Below, piece after piece: positions 17,427 through 25,782 of a stretch of 64,000 nucleotides of DNA. The translations under genes and the position numbers were made by a program. Positions within the stretch are counted from its first letter, which is position 1. Each line of letters starts with the position of its first letter. The notes below the pieces were generated by a model. The model was not told the DNA's origin. It was given only the letters and a program-made list of their open reading frames with translations, and did no database searches. The stretch is taken from the NCBI GenBank assembly GCA_041661965.1, contig JBAZTH010000001.1, forward strand, positions 496,001 through 560,000, written 5' to 3'. This DNA is from Candidatus Margulisiibacteriota bacterium (lineage in GTDB: Bacteria > Margulisbacteria > WOR-1 > O2-12-FULL-45-9 > XYB2-FULL-48-7).

Positions 17427-18167
17427 ATGGAAAAAGAAATGTTGAAAGATAAAGTTTGCGTCATTACCGGAGCGGGAAAAGGGATCGGCCTAGAGACGGC
17501 GAAGCTTTTCTACCGCGAAGGGGCGAAGCTGGCTTTGATCTCGCGCGATCCGGCCGACCTGGCCGGCTTTAACGAAGACCGGGTTTTGACCTATGCCGGC
17601 GATGTTGGCGATGAGAAGACAGTCGTCGATTTCGTTGCCAAGAGTTTGGCCAAGTTCGGCCGGTTTGACGTCCTGGTCAACAACGCCGGGATCCGTTTCC
17701 GCAAACCGTTCCTGGAGATCGGGACCGAAGAGTGGCAGAAAGTTATTAACACCAACCTTGGCAGTGTTTATTTGCTCTGCCGTGAAGTCGGCCGGCAGAT
17801 GGTCAAGCAAAAATCAGGCAAGATTGTCAATCTCGCTTCGGTCATCGGGACCCTGGGACTGCCGGATCTGTCCGCTTACGGTGCTTCGAAAGGGGGGATC
17901 ATTACCTTGACCAAGTGCCTGGCGGTCGAATGGGCGGAACATCACGTTAACGTCAATGTGATCGCTCCCGGTTTTTGCGAAACTTCCTACGCCGAGAATT
18001 TTAAAAAGAAAACTGAACTGTACGATTTTACTTTAGAGCGGACGCCGCAAAAGAAATGGGGGAAAGCCGGGGATATTGCCAATGCCTGCTTGTATCTGGC
18101 CTCCTCAATGTCCGATTACGTGACCGGTGAAGTCTTAAGCGTCGATGGCGGCTGGAGCGCCTGGTAA
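17427..18167 (+). CDS. SDR-family (FabG-like) oxidoreductase
   Basis: A 246-residue classical SDR. The cofactor loop GAGKGIG is at 15-21 and NNAG at 85-88. The catalytic residues are S138, Y151 and K155 (YGASK), and VTGEVLSVDGG is the usual C-terminal signature. A GAGGAG precedes the ATG. It follows the dehydroquinate-synthase-like gene by 11 nt, so an oxidoreduction of the cyclase product is plausible. PtmA-type SDRs in legionaminate loci are another precedent. Substrate unknown. Confidence 0.85.
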   Translation: MEKEMLKDKVCVITGAGKGIGLETAKLFYREGAKLALISRDPADLAGFNEDRVLTYAGDVGDEKTVVDFVAKSLAKFGRFDVLVNNAGIRFRKPFLEIGTEEWQKVINTNLGSVYLLCREVGRQMVKQKSGKIVNLASVIGTLGLPDLSAYGASKGGIITLTKCLAVEWAEHHVNVNVIAPGFCETSYAENFKKKTELYDFTLERTPQKKWGKAGDIANACLYLASSMSDYVTGEVLSVDGGWSAW

Positions 18168-18179
18168 GAGGAGGAGATC

Positions 18180-18953
18180 ATGAAAATATTAAAAAAAGTT
18201 ATTTCTGACATATTTTTAAAAGCGCAATACCGGATAAGTCAATTGGCCTTGAACAATCGCCGCCTGAAATACCAATATTTGAGATTGGCTGTTTTTTTGG
18301 GTGACCTTGGCTTCCAACCGCCGTTGGCTTCTTTGGATTTGGCGAAACGGTGGGAGAAACAGGGGACCGAAGGGAGTGCCGATCGTCCGGAAACTTACAT
18401 CAAGGAGGACAATTCCCTGGTCGAACTCTTCAAAGAGGTCCTGCCGTATCTGAATAAAGAGAGCAAGATCCTGGAGCTTGGCTGTAATGTCGGCCGGTCG
18501 CTGAACTATCTCCATAAGCTTGGCTTTAAAAACCTGACCGGGATCGAGATCGGTCCCAAAGCGGTCGAAATGTCCCGGACGGTTTTTCCAGAAATGGCGC
18601 GCGACAGCAAGCTGATCGTCGGGAGCGCGCCGCTGGAGATTAAAAAACTGCCGACCGCCGAATACGATCTGGTCTTTTGCCACTCGGTCTTGGTCAATAT
18701 TCATCCAAAATATAATTATCTCTTTAAGGAAATGTCGCGGGTTAGCAAGAAATTGGTCCTGATTCTGGAGAACGAAGGGAGCCTGTTTGCTTATCCCCGC
18801 GATTTTCAGAAATCATTTGAGCGGGTCGGCTTGAAGATGGTGATGAGCAAGATTTTTGCCGAAGGATGCCGGCAATTTCCGGACCCTTACGAAGAAAAAG
18901 ACATTTACAGCAACAATACGATCCGGCTATTTGCCAAGGATAAAAGTCATTGA
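18180..18953 (+). CDS. Class I SAM-dependent methyltransferase
   Basis: A 257-residue protein with a SAM motif ILELGCNVGRSLNYL at about residues 97-111, an acidic beta-2 end (GIEIGPKAVEMS) and a post-II segment YDLVFCHSVLVNIH. The N-terminal 60 residues are basic and helical. Strong AGGAGGAG lies ahead of the ATG. It ends with a 4-nt overlap with the next large GT-like gene, which suggests a functional pair that methylates and transfers a sugar. Its target (sugar hydroxyl or amine) cannot be told from sequence. Confidence 0.82.
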   Translation: MKILKKVISDIFLKAQYRISQLALNNRRLKYQYLRLAVFLGDLGFQPPLASLDLAKRWEKQGTEGSADRPETYIKEDNSLVELFKEVLPYLNKESKILELGCNVGRSLNYLHKLGFKNLTGIEIGPKAVEMSRTVFPEMARDSKLIVGSAPLEIKKLPTAEYDLVFCHSVLVNIHPKYNYLFKEMSRVSKKLVLILENEGSLFAYPRDFQKSFERVGLKMVMSKIFAEGCRQFPDPYEEKDIYSNNTIRLFAKDKSH

Positions 18954-20917
18954 ACAGTTGCTTTTATCAGTTAAATAGTTGGGGGGTCCTCGTTTTTTTC
19001 TTCTCCAAGGAAAAAGGGAGTTATTTCCGTGCGACCAGCCAGGGGCAAAAATTAATTAAAGCCTTGAAGTTAGAGGATCGTTTACAGCCGTTAGACTTCC
19101 ATTTTTACGAATTAATGGAAGCTGATGGCAGTTCGTCCTTCCCGGCAGTTTATCAGCACGATCTGTTAGCCATTATCAATGAAGTGGAAAAGGGGATCGG
19201 ACGGAATGAATTCGTGAAACGGTTTGGGACGCTCTTCGGCGAGCCGGAAAAAACGGCCCTTTTCTTCAAGAAGCATGCCGATAACTTGCTCGAGCGGCAG
19301 GTCATCGTCTTAAAAGCGCTGGCGCGAACGGCAAAAGTCGATGGTCTTCAATATCATCTTCCCTGGTCCCCATTTGTTCCCGCCTTGGCGGAGTACGCGG
19401 CTAAGAAGTACGGGATCGCGGTGGTCAGCCGTTATTCGTTGGCCGATCTTTTTTCCCAATTGGTGAAACTCGGGCATGTAATCTGGATGTTTATTAAAGG
19501 TTGGGCGCTTGCTTTGTTCGGATCATTCCGTCCGGCAGGAGTTAAGGCGTTGCTCGGCAACCTCTACACTTTGAAGGGCTTTGCTTTCACTGATGACAAA
19601 CGTTCCGATTTCCCTTGGCTTCTGCAGTTTCCCGGAGAAAAAGCTCTGCTCTATTTTGAACGGAAAGATTTGCCGGTCACCGGGGCAATGGTAGAGGAAC
19701 TAACCAGCCGGAAGATCAAAGCGGCGGCCCTGACGGCGAAAGCGACCGCGACCGCTGAAGTTCCGGTCTATCGGCCGTCGCCCGACTTTATTGAGAAGAG
19801 TAAGCTGATATTCAAAACTATTTATTATTATTTTCGTTATGGGGGCGGGCTTCGTCCTTTAAATTATCTGATCTGGTCGCTCCGGTTTATCGCCGAATAC
19901 GCCCGTTATCATGATTTTTATCTCCAGCAGGGGATCAAAGTGAACGTTGACTTTGTTGATTTTGATCCCTACCGGATCGCGCGGCATTTGGCTGTCGCGG
20001 CGAATGGCGGAATTGGGGTCAGTTATCAGAATTCCAACTGGCCGCTCCCTAATCCGATTCTGGCTTCGGGCGCGGATGTTCTTTTTCTTTTTGGCCCTTA
20101 TTACCTGGCCCGCCAGCGGGCGGTCGGCTCGCGTTGCGGCCGCTATCTCTATTCCGGCTACCTGACCGATTATTCTTTCCCCGCCGCGCGGACCAAGGGA
20201 GGGGAACTAAGGAAGAAACTGCAAGCCAAGGGGGCGAAGTTCATTATTTGTTACTTTGACGAGAACTCATCAGACGATAGCTTAAGCCTTATTCCCAACG
20301 ACCGGAGCGCCGAGGTTTATCGGCGGTTGCTTTCCGCGGTCTTAGCCGACGGATCTTTAGGTTTGATCTGCAGTCCGAAGCGTCCCAAGACTTTGCTCAA
20401 TAGGATACCGGAAGCAGCCGGCCTGATCGACCAGGCCAAAGCGACCGGCCGCTGCGTCTTTCTTGATGGTCAATATGGGACCGAGAGTTATCCGGCCGAG
20501 CCGTCACAGGCGGCCGACCTGACGATCACCCTTCTGCTTGGAGGGACGACTGCTTTGGAATGCTTTCTGGCCGGGTCGCGGGTCGTTTATCTCGACCTGG
20601 AAAAACTTTATTCATATGAAGAATATCAGTGGGGAAAAGGGACCCTGGTCTTTGACGACCTTGAAGCTTTAATGTCGGCCATCGGCCAGGTCCGCCGCGA
20701 TCCGAGCGTTGAGATCGGCCGGGCGAGCCGAATCCCTAACCTGAAAGAAAAAGATCCGTTTCAAGACGGCCAGGCGGCTAAAAGAATGGCCAAATATTTG
20801 GAATGTTTGTTGGATGCGTTCAATCAAGGGAAAGGGCGCAATGAGGCGTTGTTGTTTGCCGACGAACAATTCAAGAAAACGTGGGGGAGTGACAAGGCAA
20901 TTAATGGGTTTAATTAG
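18950..20917 (+). CDS. Large glycosyltransferase-like protein, surface carbohydrate type
   Basis: A 655-residue protein I do not recognise with confidence. The C-terminal domain resembles capsule-type GT-B folds: a SPKRPK element sits where relatives have RPHP, and GGTTALECFLAGSRVVYLD at about 529-547 matches the donor-binding glycine/threonine-glutamate motif seen in the paralogue at 13752. A stretch near residues 170-190 is hydrophobic (VIWMFIKGWALALF) and may touch the membrane. The start is TTG 18950, with AAGGA about 9 nt upstream, overlapping the methyltransferase stop. Together with the neighbours at 13752 and 20904 it probably belongs to a set of large ulosonate or sugar transferases. 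The missing HP motif sets it apart. Confidence 0.55.
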   Translation: MNSCFYQLNSWGVLVFFFSKEKGSYFRATSQGQKLIKALKLEDRLQPLDFHFYELMEADGSSSFPAVYQHDLLAIINEVEKGIGRNEFVKRFGTLFGEPEKTALFFKKHADNLLERQVIVLKALARTAKVDGLQYHLPWSPFVPALAEYAAKKYGIAVVSRYSLADLFSQLVKLGHVIWMFIKGWALALFGSFRPAGVKALLGNLYTLKGFAFTDDKRSDFPWLLQFPGEKALLYFERKDLPVTGAMVEELTSRKIKAAALTAKATATAEVPVYRPSPDFIEKSKLIFKTIYYYFRYGGGLRPLNYLIWSLRFIAEYARYHDFYLQQGIKVNVDFVDFDPYRIARHLAVAANGGIGVSYQNSNWPLPNPILASGADVLFLFGPYYLARQRAVGSRCGRYLYSGYLTDYSFPAARTKGGELRKKLQAKGAKFIICYFDENSSDDSLSLIPNDRSAEVYRRLLSAVLADGSLGLICSPKRPKTLLNRIPEAAGLIDQAKATGRCVFLDGQYGTESYPAEPSQAADLTITLLLGGTTALECFLAGSRVVYLDLEKLYSYEEYQWGKGTLVFDDLEALMSAIGQVRRDPSVEIGRASRIPNLKEKDPFQDGQAAKRMAKYLECLLDAFNQGKGRNEALLFADEQFKKTWGSDKAINGFN

Positions 20918-22715
20918 AAAGATATTCATTGTGCCGGACGCGCATCGCGCGCAACAGCTGTTTTTAAGCAAAAAGGAGCTGGCTGGCCCTGCGCTTCTTG
21001 TCTTAGTAACGGACAGGGAGCAAGCCGCGGCTATTTTGGATATCTGCCGGATTAAAAAAGCGGTGAATGTTTGTGATCGTCCTCTGGCGGAGACGGAGCG
21101 CTTCTTGGCGGAGTATATCGATTTGATCGGGGATGTTAATTCCAAATATCAAAGCATTAAATGGTGGAGCTACAGTCTCTCTTCGAAAGATTACGTCTCC
21201 TCGAGTTTTTTTGACGAGCTTTATAGGACGATTTGTCTTGCCAAGAAGATAAAATGTTCAGGTGCGGAACCTATTGTCGTGGTCGCGGATTCGCCGAGAG
21301 TCGCCAGGCAGCTAAAATATTTATGCGAAAAGGATAATAAGCGGGTGATATTGTTTGGCTTCCGGAGCTGGCTGTGTGTTTTATTGTTTTCTTTGTCCAG
21401 ACAGATGTTTTCTTCGGCGTTGTTCTTGCTGAAACAGTACTACCGAATTATTGTTTGTTCTATGTTCTTACATCGGAGGAAGTTGTTTGGGTCTAAAATG
21501 AATGGGGGAAAACGATATGTGATCAGGAGTTGGGCGACCATTGTTTCGTTATCTTCCTCCCCTTATCAGGACCTTTATTTTGGCTCGCTTGAAAACGATT
21601 TAAAAAGTAAACGGTTGAACGTTGAAATGCTTGTTGGTGTGCTTGGTGATTTTATTGCGGCAGTAAAATTAATGAGGGCTGACGGGAGACCTTTGCCGCA
21701 GGAAATATTGCTTCGTTTGATCGATCCCATTTTAGCTTTATTCTATTGTCGATTAAAGCCGTGCAAGATCAAGGGGCCTGTATATTTTCAAGACATCGAT
21801 GTCTTTTTGCTCCTGAATTCTTGTCTTGCTTATGAGCGTTCCTGCGGACAGGATCTGCACAATATGCTTTATTATTGCCTGGGCAAAAGATTGGCTCGAC
21901 ATTATAGGCCGGATACTTGTATTTTTAGCCATGAGAATTACCCATGGGAGAAAATGCTGATCCTTGGGCTAAGAGCGACAGCCAAGCCTTTTATTATTGG
22001 GTACCAGCACAGTGTGCTTTATCAGGCGCTGACAAGCGTTCTTTTGGGCCGTAATGAAAAGGATTTTATTCCATTACCAGATCGGATCGTGACCGTGGGG
22101 AACATTACCAGGGATTATCTGGTAAAAGAGGGGCATTATCCACCGGCAAGATTGCGGTCTGGTTGTTCTCTTTCTGCTGTTAAGCTCGGGCCCGTGATCA
22201 AGTCAAGGTCAATGAGCAAAAATCTATTGGTTGTGCTTGGCTGTTATCCAAGGGCTAAAGAAATGCTAGAATTTGTAATTTCTTCTCTAAAAAAGAGCGA
22301 TTTTCAATTGATAATCAGGCCGCACCCGGCCGCTCCATTGGCCGGTTACATTGACAGCCTGGCGTTTGATCTTAAGGCTTTAAAGAATATCGAGATCTCG
22401 TCCAGCCCGCTGGCAAAGGACCTCGAAAGGTCTTTTGCCGTTCTCTACGATGGAAGTAAAGTTGCCTTGGAGGCGATGGGGGTGGGTTTGCCGGTCATTA
22501 AGATCAGCCATTTTCATGATATAATTAGTTATGATCCTCTTATAAATTTCCCCTTGAATAAATTGAAGGCGGGATCAGAAAAATCGCTTGTTACCTTGCT
22601 TAACGAAATAGCTTTAAAGGGTGAAAACGAAGATCAAAAAATCAAAGCGCAGCGGTATTACAGAGAATATCTGGGACAAAAAGGCGAAGAATGTTTCAGC
22701 TTGTTTTTAAGATAG
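20904..22715 (+). CDS. Surface carbohydrate biosynthesis protein, LIC12162-like GT candidate
   Basis: A 603-residue protein that resembles the leptospiral LIC12162-type surface carbohydrate family. HENYPWEK lies near residue 342, GYQHSVLYQ near 367, RPHPAAP at 472-478, and a donor-site motif LYDGSKVALEAMGVGLPVI follows. The N-terminal 150 residues are different and include a hydrophobic cluster. I choose ATG 20904, which gives a 14-nt overlap with the upstream gene; a longer frame to 20814 would be unusual. HP-motif proteins of this type are found next to NeuA/NeuB genes, and a NeuB-like gene is two genes away. Base composition is clearly more AT-rich than in the Pse block, suggesting separate acquisition. 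Confidence 0.62.
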   Translation: MGLIRKIFIVPDAHRAQQLFLSKKELAGPALLVLVTDREQAAAILDICRIKKAVNVCDRPLAETERFLAEYIDLIGDVNSKYQSIKWWSYSLSSKDYVSSSFFDELYRTICLAKKIKCSGAEPIVVVADSPRVARQLKYLCEKDNKRVILFGFRSWLCVLLFSLSRQMFSSALFLLKQYYRIIVCSMFLHRRKLFGSKMNGGKRYVIRSWATIVSLSSSPYQDLYFGSLENDLKSKRLNVEMLVGVLGDFIAAVKLMRADGRPLPQEILLRLIDPILALFYCRLKPCKIKGPVYFQDIDVFLLLNSCLAYERSCGQDLHNMLYYCLGKRLARHYRPDTCIFSHENYPWEKMLILGLRATAKPFIIGYQHSVLYQALTSVLLGRNEKDFIPLPDRIVTVGNITRDYLVKEGHYPPARLRSGCSLSAVKLGPVIKSRSMSKNLLVVLGCYPRAKEMLEFVISSLKKSDFQLIIRPHPAAPLAGYIDSLAFDLKALKNIEISSSPLAKDLERSFAVLYDGSKVALEAMGVGLPVIKISHFHDIISYDPLINFPLNKLKAGSEKSLVTLLNEIALKGENEDQKIKAQRYYREYLGQKGEECFSLFLR

Positions 22716-22726
22716 GAGAGGCATAA

Positions 22727-23731
22727 ATGCTGGAAAATATTGTCGAAGAAAGTCGAATAGTTAAAGTCAGTCCGGACTTTATCGAGGTCCTTGGGACTGA
22801 TCGGTTTGAGGATACTAACCGGCTGTTTGGCGAAAAATTCGCGCTGTATCGAAAGGCCTGGTCGGAAAATCCCGCGAAAAATATTGTGGCTGATTTCCCG
22901 CTTCATATTGATATCGAAACCTCCAACACCTGCAACCTTAGGTGTTCAATGTGCCAGATCCCTTTTGGGAAGATGGTCCAGGGCTATATGAGTAAGGAGC
23001 TTTATAAAAAGATACTTGATGAAGTTAAGGATAATTTTCTCCCTTCGGTAAAGTTTAATTTCCGGGGCGAACCGTTAATGCACCCCGAGATAATTGATTT
23101 TGTAAAACTGGCAAAAGAGGCCGGGGTCCTTGAAGTCCAGTTCAACAGTAATGGCTCTCTTTTGACCGATGAGTTATCAAAGGGCCTTATAGAAGCGGGG
23201 CTTTCAAGGATCAAGTTTTCCGTTGATGGAGTTACGCCAGCTGTTTATAACTCGATCCGCAGGGGGACCAGCTATGATGTGACCATTCCTAAGATCCTTC
23301 GTTTTATAGAGATCAGAAACTTATTGGGCAAAAAGTTGCCGAGCGTCCAGGTGCAAATGGTTTATATGTCGTCAAATAGCCAGGAAGCGGCCGATTATAT
23401 AAAGTTTTGGGAAGATAAAGCTAATCGAATAGGCTTTTCTCGCTATCGAAGCAATTATAATAATATCGGCGAGTCAGCAAACGTAACCCCTTTAAGCAAG
23501 GAAAGGATTCCTTGTCCTCAGTTATGGCAGCGTTTGGTGGTTTTGTGGGATGGTGTTGTTTTGATGTGTTGCGGCGACCATCAAATGAGAAATCCTGTTG
23601 GCGACGCGCGAACGCAAACCATTGCTGATATCTGGAAAGGCGAGAATATGAAGCGGATGCGGGATTTGCACCGGCAATGTAAGTTTGACCAGATCGCTGC
23701 CTGTAAAGATTGCCAGGTTAATTATTTGTAA
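22727..23731 (+). CDS. Radical SAM/SPASM-domain protein
   Basis: A 334-residue protein. The radical SAM cluster is C69-x3-C73-x2-C76 (CNLRCSMC). A SPASM-like C-terminus has about seven cysteines (PCPQLW, MCCGDH, CKFDQIAACKDC), which usually bind an auxiliary Fe-S cluster. SPASM enzymes modify peptides or oxidise/epimerise sugars and alcohols. In glycan operons they are often annotated only generally. It lies between an LIC12162-like GT candidate and a NeuB paralogue, so a role in making or modifying an ulosonate precursor is possible. A GGAGAGG ribosome binding site precedes the ATG. Confidence 0.85.
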   Translation: MLENIVEESRIVKVSPDFIEVLGTDRFEDTNRLFGEKFALYRKAWSENPAKNIVADFPLHIDIETSNTCNLRCSMCQIPFGKMVQGYMSKELYKKILDEVKDNFLPSVKFNFRGEPLMHPEIIDFVKLAKEAGVLEVQFNSNGSLLTDELSKGLIEAGLSRIKFSVDGVTPAVYNSIRRGTSYDVTIPKILRFIEIRNLLGKKLPSVQVQMVYMSSNSQEAADYIKFWEDKANRIGFSRYRSNYNNIGESANVTPLSKERIPCPQLWQRLVVLWDGVVLMCCGDHQMRNPVGDARTQTIADIWKGENMKRMRDLHRQCKFDQIAACKDCQVNYL

Positions 23732-23733
23732 TT

Positions 23734-24747
23734 ATGAAACAAGATGCCTTTCCTTTGCTAGTTGCGGAGATAGCGAATTGCCACGCCGGCAATGATGATT
23801 ATCTTTTGGAACTTGTTGCTGGGCTCTGCCAAACGTCGGCGGACGCGATAAAGTTTCAATTGATTATTGCCGACGAATTATTGGCTCCTCATCATTCTCA
23901 ATATTCTTTGTTTAAATCCCTTGAGTTTTCTTCTTCTTTTTGGAAAAAAATTGTGGGGCGGGTCAAAGCGGCGAATAAAAAAGTCGCCTTTGATGTCTTT
24001 GGCGATCGTTCATTGGAATTAGCCGTTGGCTTGAATGCCGATTTGTTTAAGATCTATGCCAGTGATGTTGATGATCTCCCATTTATTAAAAAGGTTATTG
24101 GGTTAAAGAAGAAGGTTTTTGTTTCTACCGGAGGCGCGGAGCTAAAAGAGATCGAAAAAATCATTAAACTGCCTGGCAGCAATAATATTTGTTTTCTGCT
24201 TGGCTTTCAGTCTTTCCCGACCCCGCTAGAGGAGGCGCACCTGAACAGGCTTGAGTATCTGCGTGAGCATTACGGTTGCAGCGTCGGTTTTATGGACCAT
24301 GGCGATGCCCGGGATCTTTTTGCCACTATCTTGCCTTGTCTGGCTGTGTCCAAGGGTGCTTGCGTTGTGGAAAAACACGTCTATCTCGCGAATAGAAAAA
24401 AAACTTATGATTGGCAGTCGGCTATTGATTTCCATGAATTGGACAAACTTCGTGCTTTATTAATCAGAACGCGAGCCGCTTGCGGTTCGGGAGACTTTAA
24501 CCTCACTAAGCTTGAAAAAGAGTATTTTATAAAAAAGAGGAAGCTTGCTGTGGCGGCGCGGGATATTGAAGCTGGCGAGAAACTAAAAAATGATTTGGTT
24601 GCTTTTAAGCTTGGCGAGGTGGCTGGTGGTGAAAAAAGTCTTTATCGAAAGGGAATTACTGATTATTTAGGCAAGAATTTTAGGCGCGGTGTAAAAAAAG
24701 ACGATATTCTATTGAAAAATATGTTCACGAAAGGGAGAAAAAAATGA
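23734..24747 (+). CDS. NeuB-family sialic-acid synthase-like protein (divergent)
   Basis: A 337-residue NeuB homologue with an EIANCHAGNDD motif near residues 11-21 in place of the EAGVNHNG or EMSGNHN of known synthases. KFQLI (about 48-52) is followed by a barrel with VGFMDHGD and VEKHVYL segments. A C-terminal SAF-like domain includes AARDIEAGEKL. It should condense PEP with an N-acyl-hexose-like substrate, or it could be a diverged enzyme of other specificity. The gene starts 2 nt after the SPASM gene and overlaps the next methyltransferase by 4 nt. Base composition is AT-richer than the flanks. Confidence 0.78.
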   Translation: MKQDAFPLLVAEIANCHAGNDDYLLELVAGLCQTSADAIKFQLIIADELLAPHHSQYSLFKSLEFSSSFWKKIVGRVKAANKKVAFDVFGDRSLELAVGLNADLFKIYASDVDDLPFIKKVIGLKKKVFVSTGGAELKEIEKIIKLPGSNNICFLLGFQSFPTPLEEAHLNRLEYLREHYGCSVGFMDHGDARDLFATILPCLAVSKGACVVEKHVYLANRKKTYDWQSAIDFHELDKLRALLIRTRAACGSGDFNLTKLEKEYFIKKRKLAVAARDIEAGEKLKNDLVAFKLGEVAGGEKSLYRKGITDYLGKNFRRGVKKDDILLKNMFTKGRKK

Positions 24748-25778
24748 TGAAAACTGTGAAAAAACGAGAAGCCCGGGGGATCGAAGAGAAGTTAAGGGCC
24801 GATAGGTTCAAGGACGACTTTTTTTCTTTGCTTGAGGAAGATGTCAATGAATTAATAAATCCTTATCGTGCTTCGTTCGCTAAAATCAATTGCCCGTGTT
24901 GCGATCGGCAAGATACCCGCGAGGCGTTCGTGAAAGGACAGTTCTCTTTTCACGCTTGCCCAGATTGCGATACGCTCTTTATCAATCCCCGTCCGACTAA
25001 AAAGACGCTGGATAATTTTTATATCAATTCGAAGGCGATCGCGCTGTTTACTAGGGAATTAATGAAAAACGAAAAATCCAGGACAAAATATATTTTTGAG
25101 CGGCGCGCCCAGCAGGTGCTTGAGTTTTTAGGCGGTGTTGGCAAGACGGACGGCCGACTGGTTGAGATTGGCTGCAGTATCGGGACTTTTCTGGAAATTA
25201 TTAAAGAAAAAAGTAAATTTTCCCTTGAGGGGGTTGATCCCGACGATGCGGCTTGCTGCGCTTGCTCCTTAAAGGGGATCAAGGCGCATAAAACAACGCT
25301 CGAAAGCTTCAAGGCCCCATCGTCACTTTACGATATCGCTCTCAATTTTGAAACGATCGAACATGTTTTTTCCCCATTTAAGTTCCTCCTTAAAATAAAC
25401 CAATTGTTGAAAAAAGGGGGCTACATCGGATTTACTACTCCCAATCGGCATGGTTTTGATATGCTGGCTTTAGGTCGGTCGTACAAAAATATTCACGGGC
25501 CGTGCCATCTTAATTATTTCAATGTCGATACGATCGATCTGTTGCTGGAGCGGACCGGTTTCAAGGTGGTCAAGAAGATGACGCCAGGGATATTGGACGT
25601 TGAAGTTGTCAGGAAACAGATCCTGGCCGGCGTTGCGCCGGCGATGCCGCCGTTTATCGAATATCTCGCCCGCGAAGCGGACGATCAGCAACGGAGTAAT
25701 TTTCAGAAATATTTGAGCAATAATCGCTTAAGCGGCAATATGCTGGTGTTTGCTAAAAAAACCGGGAAAGGTGGATAA
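24744..25778 (+). CDS. Class I SAM-dependent methyltransferase with zinc-ribbon N-terminus
   Basis: A 344-residue methyltransferase. After a charged N-terminal helix it has CPCCDRQ and CPDCDTLF (about residues 50-75), a zinc-ribbon like that of the enzyme at 12859. The SAM-binding segment is LVEIGCSIGTFLEI (about 139-152), with LNFETIEHVFSP as post-II. The start may be ATG 24744 or the adjacent ATG 24747; both overlap the NeuB stop. It probably methylates a sugar at the end of this AT-richer block. Confidence 0.84.
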   Translation: MMKTVKKREARGIEEKLRADRFKDDFFSLLEEDVNELINPYRASFAKINCPCCDRQDTREAFVKGQFSFHACPDCDTLFINPRPTKKTLDNFYINSKAIALFTRELMKNEKSRTKYIFERRAQQVLEFLGGVGKTDGRLVEIGCSIGTFLEIIKEKSKFSLEGVDPDDAACCACSLKGIKAHKTTLESFKAPSSLYDIALNFETIEHVFSPFKFLLKINQLLKKGGYIGFTTPNRHGFDMLALGRSYKNIHGPCHLNYFNVDTIDLLLERTGFKVVKKMTPGILDVEVVRKQILAGVAPAMPPFIEYLAREADDQQRSNFQKYLSNNRLSGNMLVFAKKTGKGG

Positions 25779-25782
25779 AAAT

